NCBI GenBank assembly: GCA_964621265.1
Contig: CAZULQ010000018.1
Location: 1-35,741 of the forward strand
Length of the DNA: 35,741 bases
Reading direction: 5' to 3'
Source of the DNA: Porcipelethomonas sp964621265
GTDB taxonomy: Bacteria > Bacillota > Clostridia > Oscillospirales > Ruminococcaceae
The notes beneath the pieces were generated by a model that ran no database searches, had not been told where the DNA came from, and worked only from the letters and a program-made list of their open reading frames with translations. Shown here one piece after another: positions 30,143 through 35,741 of the stretch; position 1 is the stretch's first letter; the number at the start of each line of letters is the position of its first letter. A program made the position numbers and the translations under genes.

Positions 30143-31759
30143 TCAGTTTTCTTCCTCTGCTTCGTCCTCGTTCTTTCTGTTGTCCTGAACGATAGGGCGC
30201 ATAGTAGGGAACAGTAAAACGTCACGGATTGAAGGACTGTCAGTCAGAAGCATAACAAGTCTGTCAACACCGAAGCCGAGACCGCCTGTCGGAGGCATAC
30301 CGTATTCAAGAGCGTCGATGAATTCTTCATCAATTTCGCCTGTCATGTCGCCGAGAGCACGTCTTGCAGCAACCTGGTCCTCAAATCTCTTGCGCTGGTC
30401 GATAGGGTCGTTAAGCTCAGAGAACGCATTACCCATTTCTCTTGCAAAGATAAAGTATTCAAATCTCTCTGTAAATGCAGGGTCAGAAGGCTTTTTCTTG
30501 GCAAGCGGAGAGTTTTCAACAGGGTAGTCGTAGATTACAGTCGGCTGAATGAGATTTGCTTCAACAAATTCATCAAAGAACGCAATGAGAACGTGTCCCT
30601 TTGTTGCGTTTTCGCCTTCTTCAACCTCAACGCCCTTTTCCTTTGCGCATGCTCTTGCGTCAGCGTCAGTTGCCCAGTCGTCGTATCTTACGCCTGCATA
30701 CTTTTCAACTGCTTCCTTCATTGTAAGACGTTCCCAAGGCTGACCCATCTTGATTTCAACGCCCTGGTATGTGATAGTGTCAGTACCGCAGATTTTAACT
30801 GTAAGTGTACGGTAAAGGTCCTCGATAAGGTCCATCATACCGATATAGTCAGTGTATGACTGATACATCTCGATAGTTGTAAACTCAGGGTTGTGAGATG
30901 TGTCCATACCTTCGTTACGGAAGATTCTGCCTACTTCATAGACACGGTCAAAGCCACCTACGATAAGCTTTTTAAGGTTAAGCTCTGTTTCGATTCTGAG
31001 GAACATGTCCATGTCAAGAGTGTTGTGGTGAGTTGTGAAAGGTCTTGCCGCAGCCGCAATCTGAATCGGGAGCAGAACAGGAGTTTCAACCTCAACGTAT
31101 CCGATGTTGTCCATGTAGTCACGGATTTCCTTCATGATACGGCTTCTTGTAACGAATGTGTTCTTAACGTCAGGGTTAACGATAAGGTCAAGATATCTCT
31201 TACGGTAACGTGTGTCCTGGTCCTTAAGACCGTGCCACTTTTCAGGGAGCGGAAGGAGTGACTTTGAAAGGAGAGTGATTTTCTCAGCGTGTACTGAAAT
31301 TTCTCCCTTTCTTGTTCTGAAAACAAAGCCCTCAACACCAACGATATCGCCGATGTCCCATTTTTTAAACTCAGCAAATTCTTCCTTGCCGATGTCGTTC
31401 ATTCTGATGTAAACCTGGATTCTGTCAGTTGAGTCACGCACATCAATGAAGTTTGCCTTACCCATATCACGCCAGCTCATGATTCTGCCGGCAATAGAAA
31501 TCTTCTTTTCGTTAAGCTTGTTGAGTTCTTCCGCAAGCTTTTCTTCGTCGTCACCCGCAATTTCCTTTGCAGCCGCCTCGTCAGCCTCATACTGAACCTT
31601 TAAAGCCGCATTCTTGCCTGTAACGTCAAACTTGGTTATTTCATAAGGATTAGCATTTTTTTCCTTAAGCTCGTCAAGCTTTTCAAGACGAACCTTCTTT
31701 AATATGTTTATATCCTGTTCAACAGCTTCTTCTGTTATATTATTCTGATTTTCACTCAT
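30143..31759 (-). CDS. lysS: Lysyl-tRNA synthetase, class II
   Basis: LysS charges tRNA-Lys with lysine. The 538 residues start with a leader of about 45 residues, then the anticodon-binding OB fold (ISIAGRIMSWRDMGKANFIDVRD). The class II catalytic core has motif 2 in RIFRNEGMDTSHNPEFTTIEMY and motif 3 in GLGFGVDRLVMLLTDSPSIRDVLLFP. Length is slightly above the usual 490-510 because of the acidic C-terminal tail (NRKNEDEAEEEN). It follows greA by 26 bases, a gene order common in Firmicutes. The leader is not a T-box. Confidence 0.97.
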   Translation of the reverse strand: MSENQNNITEEAVEQDINILKKVRLEKLDELKEKNANPYEITKFDVTGKNAALKVQYEADEAAAKEIAGDDEEKLAEELNKLNEKKISIAGRIMSWRDMGKANFIDVRDSTDRIQVYIRMNDIGKEEFAEFKKWDIGDIVGVEGFVFRTRKGEISVHAEKITLLSKSLLPLPEKWHGLKDQDTRYRKRYLDLIVNPDVKNTFVTRSRIMKEIRDYMDNIGYVEVETPVLLPIQIAAAARPFTTHHNTLDMDMFLRIETELNLKKLIVGGFDRVYEVGRIFRNEGMDTSHNPEFTTIEMYQSYTDYIGMMDLIEDLYRTLTVKICGTDTITYQGVEIKMGQPWERLTMKEAVEKYAGVRYDDWATDADARACAKEKGVEVEEGENATKGHVLIAFFDEFVEANLIQPTVIYDYPVENSPLAKKKPSDPAFTERFEYFIFAREMGNAFSELNDPIDQRKRFEDQVAARRALGDMTGEIDEEFIDALEYGMPPTGGLGFGVDRLVMLLTDSPSIRDVLLFPTMRPIVQDNRKNEDEAEEEN

Positions 31760-31785
31760 TGTCTGATTTTCACCGCCATAAATTA

Positions 31786-32256
31786 TTACTTTGAAATTTC
31801 AATTACTTCAAACTGGAGCTCGCCAACCGGAGCTTCAACAATAAATATTTCGCCGACCTTTTTCTTCATAGCACTCTTGCCGATAGGTGAATCGTCGGAA
31901 ATCTTGCCCTGTGACATATCAGCCTCTGTTGTGCTGACAATCTGGAGTGTTTCGATTTTGTCTGTGCCGACTCTCTTGATTTTTATGATTGAACCGATAC
32001 CGATTTCGTCAATTGAGATGTCATCATCGTCAACAACAATCGAATTTGAAATTGTCTGTTCAAGCTGTGCAATCTGGGCTTCGAGCAGAGCCTGTTCGTT
32101 TTTGGCTTCATCATATTCAGCGTTTTCCGAAAGGTCACCGAATGATCTTGCTTCCTTGAGTTTTTCTGCAACCTCAGCACGTCTTACGGTTACAAGTCGT
32201 GTATATTCCTCCTGAAGCTTGTTATAGCCTTCCTGTGAAATCTTCTTTTTTGCCAT
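31786..32256 (-). CDS. greA: Transcription elongation factor GreA
   Basis: GreA enters the RNA polymerase secondary channel and stimulates cleavage of backtracked RNA. The 156 residues contain the N-terminal coiled coil with the tip motif SFGDLSENAEYDEAKNEQ and the C-terminal FKBP-like domain ending DSPIGKSAMKKKVGEIFIVEAPVGE. AAGGAG lies nine bases before the ATG. It is the first gene of the greA-lysS operon with a perfect promoter. Confidence 0.97.
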   Translation of the reverse strand: MAKKKISQEGYNKLQEEYTRLVTVRRAEVAEKLKEARSFGDLSENAEYDEAKNEQALLEAQIAQLEQTISNSIVVDDDDISIDEIGIGSIIKIKRVGTDKIETLQIVSTTEADMSQGKISDDSPIGKSAMKKKVGEIFIVEAPVGELQFEVIEISK

Positions 32257-32331
32257 AGCCGATAAAACTCCTTATCCACTTTTTTGATTGTATTTAAAGG
32301 ACTCTTATATCCTTAAATATCCTATCATACT

Positions 32332-32360
32332 ATTATAAATGATTTTGCCCCGTTTGTCAA
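32332..32360 (-). promoter_or_regulatory. Consensus promoter of greA-lysS
   Basis: On the minus strand TTGACA (32360-32355) and TATAAT (32337-32332), 17-bp spacer, both perfect. A small stem TTTAAGGA/TCCTTTAAA (about 32291-32316) lies in the leader. Confidence 0.92.
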
Positions 32361-32506
32361 TAATAAAAGGCTTTGAGAGAAAATAAAATTATCCGAGGTC
32401 TGCTTCTGATGCAAAATCATTATTTATAACATATATATCACATCTTTTGGGTATTATTTGTGTAATATGCATAAAAACCGATAGGTTTATTGTTGCGTTT
32501 TGTGGA

Positions 32507-32535
32507 TTGAAAAAAATCCCTTTATGTGTTATCAT
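32507..32535 (+). promoter_or_regulatory. Promoter of the PH-domain gene
   Basis: TTGAAA at 32507-32512 and TATCAT at 32530-32535, 17-bp spacer, extended -10 TGT. Confidence 0.72.
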
Positions 32536-32573
32536 TATTAGTATAAAGTAACGTTCAAAGGAGTATTAAACAC

Positions 32574-32966
32574 ATGATTGAATTTAACAGCAGTGCTTTT
32601 TATAAGCTCAAACCAGTAGACAATGTATCAACATACGGAAAAATGATTAAGCCTATGTTCGTTGAAGGTGAAGAAATTCTTCATACATTCAAGGCGCTCA
32701 AGGACGCTGTTGTATTTACAAACCGCAGAATCATCGCTATCAACATCCAGGGTGTTGCAGGCAATGAGGTTGACTACACAACACTGCCTTACAGCAAAAT
32801 CCAGGCTTTTTCTGTTGAAACTGTTGAAGGCGAAAATGCCGCTTCATTCAATCTTGACAGTGAGCTTCAGCTCTGGTTCAAGGGTCTTGGTGTAGTAAGA
32901 TTTAATTTCACACCAAACTGTAATATCGGTGAGATTGCACAGTTCATAAGCAATCAGATTCTTTAA
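32574..32966 (+). CDS. Bacterial PH-domain protein (PF08000-like)
   Basis: A 130-residue single-domain protein. FVEGEEILHTFKALKDAVVFTNRRIIAINIQG and YTTLPYSKIQAFSVETVEG follow the bacterial pleckstrin-homology pattern, with a C-terminal helix (NIGEIAQFISNQIL). These proteins form ring-like oligomers and lack a proven function. There is no signal peptide. AAAGGAG precedes the ATG and a terminator follows, so it is a single-gene unit divergent from greA. The GH5 gene begins 73 bases after its stop. Confidence 0.9.
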   Translation: MIEFNSSAFYKLKPVDNVSTYGKMIKPMFVEGEEILHTFKALKDAVVFTNRRIIAINIQGVAGNEVDYTTLPYSKIQAFSVETVEGENAASFNLDSELQLWFKGLGVVRFNFTPNCNIGEIAQFISNQIL

Positions 32967-32977
32967 TTTGAAAACAT

Positions 32978-33009
32978 TCCCCGACGTGTAAGGTCGGGGA
33001 TTTGTGTTG
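32978..33009 (+). terminator. Terminator after the PH-domain gene
   Basis: TCCCCGAC and GTCGGGGA form a perfect 8-bp stem, followed by TTTGTGTTG. The T tract is imperfect, so read-through into the GH5 gene is possible; no promoter for GH5 was found in the gap. Confidence 0.75.
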
Positions 33010-33038
33010 TCTGAACGGAAATTATGGAGGGGAAATTT

Positions 33039-34640
33039 ATGAATGGGAAAAAACTGAAAAAAGCAATTTCGGGCTGTCTTGCGGCGCTTGCACTGTTAGT
33101 TCAGCCTGCGGCGGACATGCAAAAGGCACTTGTTGCAGAGGCGGCTCCCGACGAGTATCACGACGACTGGCTTCATGTAAACGAAAACGCCGAAATCGTC
33201 GATATGAACGGAAATCCCGTGTGGATTACGGGCTGTAACTGGTTCGGCTATAACGTCGGAAGCCAGGTTTTTGACGGTGTCTGGTCAAGAAACATGCACG
33301 AAATGCTGACGGAAATTGCCGACCACGGCTTTAACCTAATCCGTGTGCCTGTTTCAACTCAGATACTTCTGCAGTGGAAAAACGGTGACCCCGACCCTGC
33401 AACACCAAAGGTAAATGAATGGGAAAACCCTGAGCTTACAGTTGAGGGAGAAATCGGCGGCACAATCAAATACAGCTTTGATATATGGAATCAGGCAGTG
33501 CAGTGGTGCAGAGAGCTTGGCATAAAAATCATGGTTGATATTCACTGCGCTGAGACAAATGCCGCAGGACACAACGTTTCACTCTGGTATAACGACACAT
33601 ACTCAACTGAGGACTGGCTTGAGGCGCTCGAGTGGCTTGCTGATTACTACAAGGACGATGACACAATCCTTGCAATTGACCTGAAAAACGAGCCTCACGG
33701 CACAGCTGATACACCAGACCTCATGGCAAAATGGGACAATACAACAGACCCTAATAACTGGAAATATGCGGCTGAACAGGGTGCGGCGGCAGTTATGTCC
33801 GCAAACCCGAATCTGCTTGTAATGGTTGAGGGCGTTGAGGTTTATCCGAAGTTTGAGGAGGGTGCCGACTGGACTTCTCAGAACATTGACTATTCAAGAT
33901 ATCCTTACAGCTATTATCACCATACATGGTGGGGCGGAAACTTCCGTGGCGTCAAGGATTATCCTGTTGACCTTGGTGAACATCAGAGTCAGCTTGTTTA
34001 TTCTCCTCACGACTATGGTCCGCTTGTTTGGGCGCAGGACTGGTTCTATGAGGGCTTTACAAAGGAAACTCTTATGGAGGACTGCTGGCGTGATAACTGG
34101 TACTTCATTATCGAGGACAAAATTGCTCCGCTTTTCATGGGCGAATGGGGTGGCTTTATTGATGAGGAGCACGACCCTGACGGTTCAAACACAAAGTGGA
34201 TGACATCTCTGCGTGACCTTATGATTGAAAGCAGAATCCACCATACATTCTGGTGCTTCAACGAAAACTCTGGTGACACAGGCGGTCTTGTTTACGATAA
34301 CTTCGGCAAGTGGGACGAGGATAAGTATGCGCTTGTTGAGCCGTCTCTCTGGCAGAATGACAGCGGCAAGTTCATAGGTCTTGACCATAAGACAGCGCTT
34401 GGTGTAAACGGTATTTCACTTGGTGACTACTACTCAGGCAGTGCACCGACAGAGCCTGAGTCCGAGGGCGAAATTGCTGACATAAACGATGACGGCGTAA
34501 TCGACGTTTTCGATGCTGTTTCACTCAGAAGATATATTCTCGGCACAGGCAAGGTGAATGAAGCTGTTGCCGACATGAATGCTGACGGAAAAATCAATGC
34601 GGCTGACCTTGTTCTGCTGAATACTTTTCTTGTCGGGTAG
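33039..34640 (+). CDS. GH5 cellulase with C-terminal dockerin
   Basis: A secreted 533-residue endoglucanase. The ATG at 33039 follows GGAGGGG; the in-frame ATG at 33024 lies upstream of that site. Residues 1-35 are a signal peptide (cleavage near AEA-AP). Residues 42-460 are a family 5 (beta/alpha)8 barrel: ITGCNWFGYNVGSQVFDG, FNLIRVPVS, acid/base Glu218 in IDLKNEPHG, HTWWGGNF near 295-302, VYSPHDYGP, nucleophile Glu369 in FMGEWGGF and HTFWCFNENSGDTGG. A short acidic linker leads to a type I dockerin (about 478-533) with calcium loops DINDDGVIDVFD and DMNADGKINAAD. The dockerin should place it in a cellulosome. Confidence 0.95.
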   Translation: MNGKKLKKAISGCLAALALLVQPAADMQKALVAEAAPDEYHDDWLHVNENAEIVDMNGNPVWITGCNWFGYNVGSQVFDGVWSRNMHEMLTEIADHGFNLIRVPVSTQILLQWKNGDPDPATPKVNEWENPELTVEGEIGGTIKYSFDIWNQAVQWCRELGIKIMVDIHCAETNAAGHNVSLWYNDTYSTEDWLEALEWLADYYKDDDTILAIDLKNEPHGTADTPDLMAKWDNTTDPNNWKYAAEQGAAAVMSANPNLLVMVEGVEVYPKFEEGADWTSQNIDYSRYPYSYYHHTWWGGNFRGVKDYPVDLGEHQSQLVYSPHDYGPLVWAQDWFYEGFTKETLMEDCWRDNWYFIIEDKIAPLFMGEWGGFIDEEHDPDGSNTKWMTSLRDLMIESRIHHTFWCFNENSGDTGGLVYDNFGKWDEDKYALVEPSLWQNDSGKFIGLDHKTALGVNGISLGDYYSGSAPTEPESEGEIADINDDGVIDVFDAVSLRRYILGTGKVNEAVADMNADGKINAADLVLLNTFLVG

Positions 34641-34649
34641 ATGAAAATA

Positions 34650-34684
34650 ACCTCTGTTACATAATGTAGCAGAGGTGTTTTTGT
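34650..34684. terminator. Bidirectional terminator between GH5 and AraC-family gene
   Basis: ACCTCTGTTACAT pairs with ATGTAGCAGAGGT (one G-T), followed by GTTTTTG on the plus strand and by TTATTTTC on the minus strand. Confidence 0.88.
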
Positions 34685-35505
34685 TATTTCTTCCTTACAG
34701 GTACCCAAATTTCGCCGTATTCCTTGTCGAGATAAACCTCAAGATTATAGTTTCCGCTAAGCTCGTATTCTTTACAGTTCGGAAGCCATTCGCTCCATAT
34801 TTTTGTATTTACGTCCTGGAGCGCCTTTGGGCACTCACCACGATAAGGAAAAACTGCCCATGTACCCTCGGGGAAGTTTTTTGTAATGCAACCATCGGGA
34901 ATATCAGTCCACGGGAAATACATATCCGCAATAAAGTAATCAAAGCTTTTTCCATCGCCGTCGACACATGCCCCGAACATTCCTTTAATAATTTCTCCGC
35001 CGCCGTTTTCGTAGTGCTCCGCCCAGAACTTCGGGATTTCCTCGTAGGAAGTTTCCATATTAAATTTTCTGCATTTGCCCATAATCGTAAATGCCGCCTT
35101 ATCAACAATTTTGTACTCAATCATAGTACCGCCCTCCAATGTAAGTTTTATTCTCACAGGTGCAAAGCTTTTTATCGCCGCACCTTTTTCTTTTGAAGCA
35201 GACGGAGAAATGCCGTGGAATTTTGTGAAAGCACGGGTGAAGCTGTCGGGCGAGTCGTAGCCGTATTTCAAGGCAATGTCGATAACCTTTACATTAGCTG
35301 ATGACAGTTCCTCAGCGGCAAGAGCAAGGCGCCTGTTTCGTATATACTCTCCGACTGTAAATCCACACAGAATACTGAAAATCTTCTGAAAGTAAAAGGG
35401 TGAGACATATGCCTTAGAGGCAATGTCGTTAATGTTCAGGTCTTCTGTCAGATTTTCCTCGATATACTTGATGGAATTCTGAATGCCTTCTGTCCAATTG
35501 CTCAT
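34684..35505 (-). CDS. AraC-family regulator with GyrI-like effector domain
   Basis: A 273-residue regulator. Residues 8-105 hold two helix-turn-helix motifs of the AraC type (INDIASKAYVSPFYFQKIFS and VIDIALKYGYDSPDSFTRAFTKFHG). Residues 115-273 are a GyrI-like/AraC effector-binding domain (KAAFTIMGKCRKFN, WAVFPYRGECPKALQDV, YNLEVYLDKEYGEIWVPVRK), which binds small molecules or drugs in relatives such as Rob. AAAGG lies ahead of the ATG. Adjacent to the GH5 gene but convergent; a role in sugar or toxic-compound response is possible and not shown. Confidence 0.92.
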   Translation of the reverse strand: MSNWTEGIQNSIKYIEENLTEDLNINDIASKAYVSPFYFQKIFSILCGFTVGEYIRNRRLALAAEELSSANVKVIDIALKYGYDSPDSFTRAFTKFHGISPSASKEKGAAIKSFAPVRIKLTLEGGTMIEYKIVDKAAFTIMGKCRKFNMETSYEEIPKFWAEHYENGGGEIIKGMFGACVDGDGKSFDYFIADMYFPWTDIPDGCITKNFPEGTWAVFPYRGECPKALQDVNTKIWSEWLPNCKEYELSGNYNLEVYLDKEYGEIWVPVRKK

Positions 35506-35610
35506 CTTAACACGTCCTTTCTCGTTTGCTGTGTTTATATTCTAACACGAATTTTTAACTCCTGCCCGACTTTTTGTGCTGTTAGCTGATAGGTATATAT
35601 TTATATAAAA

Positions 35611-35639
35611 ACTATACCATATATCGGTAATTATTTCAA
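35611..35639 (-). promoter_or_regulatory. Promoter of the AraC-family gene
   Basis: On the minus strand TTGAAA (35639-35634) and TATAGT (35616-35611), 17-bp spacer. The rest of 35506-35658 holds only AT-rich leader. Confidence 0.65.
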
Positions 35640-35651
35640 TGCTTTTCTGTA

Positions 35652-35687
35652 CAAAAAATCCCCCGTAAACCTTGAATTTACGGGGGA
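35652..35687 (-). terminator. Terminator of the gene entering from the right edge
   Basis: On the minus strand TCCCCCGTAAA pairs with TTTACGGGGGA, followed by TTTTTTG. Confidence 0.93.
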
Positions 35688-35713
35688 TAATATATATATT
35701 CTTTTTGAAGAAA

Positions 35714-35741
35714 TTACTTCATAGCTTCTTCAACAGCAACT
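35714..35741 (-). CDS. C-terminal tail of a gene cut by the right window edge
   Basis: The minus strand reads VAVEEAMK then TAA (35716-35714), followed at once by a strong terminator. Eight residues are too few to name the protein. The stop-terminator spacing supports a real gene end. Confidence 0.55.

Noticed and set aside
32257..32573. T-box or riboswitch before greA-lysS
   Set aside because: The leader between promoter and ATG is about 70 bases with only a small stem; no T-box sequence or specifier loop was seen.

Overview
The window looks like chromosomal DNA of a cellulose-degrading Gram-positive anaerobe, most likely a Ruminococcus or close relative in the Oscillospiraceae. The evidence is a GH9 cellulase, a GH5 cellulase ending in a type I dockerin, a second dockerin protein that is a peptidase, pyruvate formate-lyase with its activase, dipicolinate synthase (endospore chemistry), strong AAGGAG/GGAGG ribosome sites, and many promoters of the TTGACA-17-TATAAT type. 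Genus and species are inferred from gene content only.

Layout. 1-3067: GH9 cellulase, cut by the left window edge and broken in frame by a perfect 548-bp tandem duplication. 3371-4738: secreted C39-like peptidase with SH3b domains and a dockerin, followed by prmA. 5820-5906: tRNA-Leu(CAA) with a consensus promoter, then hairpin repeats and a small orphan gene. 6313-8185: tyrA and aroF on the minus strand. 8332-8457: a cluster of palindromic elements. 8466-11794: minus-strand operon 4-OT tautomerase / maf / cell-wall-binding C39 peptidase / lipoprotein. 12020-13738: phosphoglucomutase. 13783-13917: a second hairpin-repeat cluster. 13959-16947: pflA and pflB. 17261-19754: radical SAM TIGR03960-type gene plus its DUF2344 partner. 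19861-22792: two glycosyltransferase genes, the second fused to a polysaccharide pyruvyltransferase. 22844-24315: DUF1700/DUF4097 pair. 24515-25973: dpaA-dpaB behind a sigma-K-like promoter. 26016-29061: four tandem paralogous membrane proteins, three with zinc ribbons. 29192-32256: greA-lysS operon and a coiled-coil membrane protein. 32574-32966: bacterial PH-domain protein. 33039-34640: GH5-dockerin cellulase. 34684-35505: AraC-family regulator. 35714-35741: tail of another minus-strand gene.

The genes fall into three working groups: extracellular plant-fibre degradation and surface proteins (GH9, GH5, two C39-like peptidases, glycosyltransferases), core housekeeping (tyrA, aroF, maf, pgcA, pflAB, prmA, lysS, greA), and membrane-sensor or envelope genes of unknown role (zinc-ribbon paralogues, DUF1700/DUF4097, PH domain). 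No phage, transposase or CRISPR array was seen. The least explained material is the duplicated GH9 segment, the zinc-ribbon paralogue array, the families of short hairpin repeats between genes, and an unusual leader in front of the glycosyltransferase-pyruvyltransferase gene.
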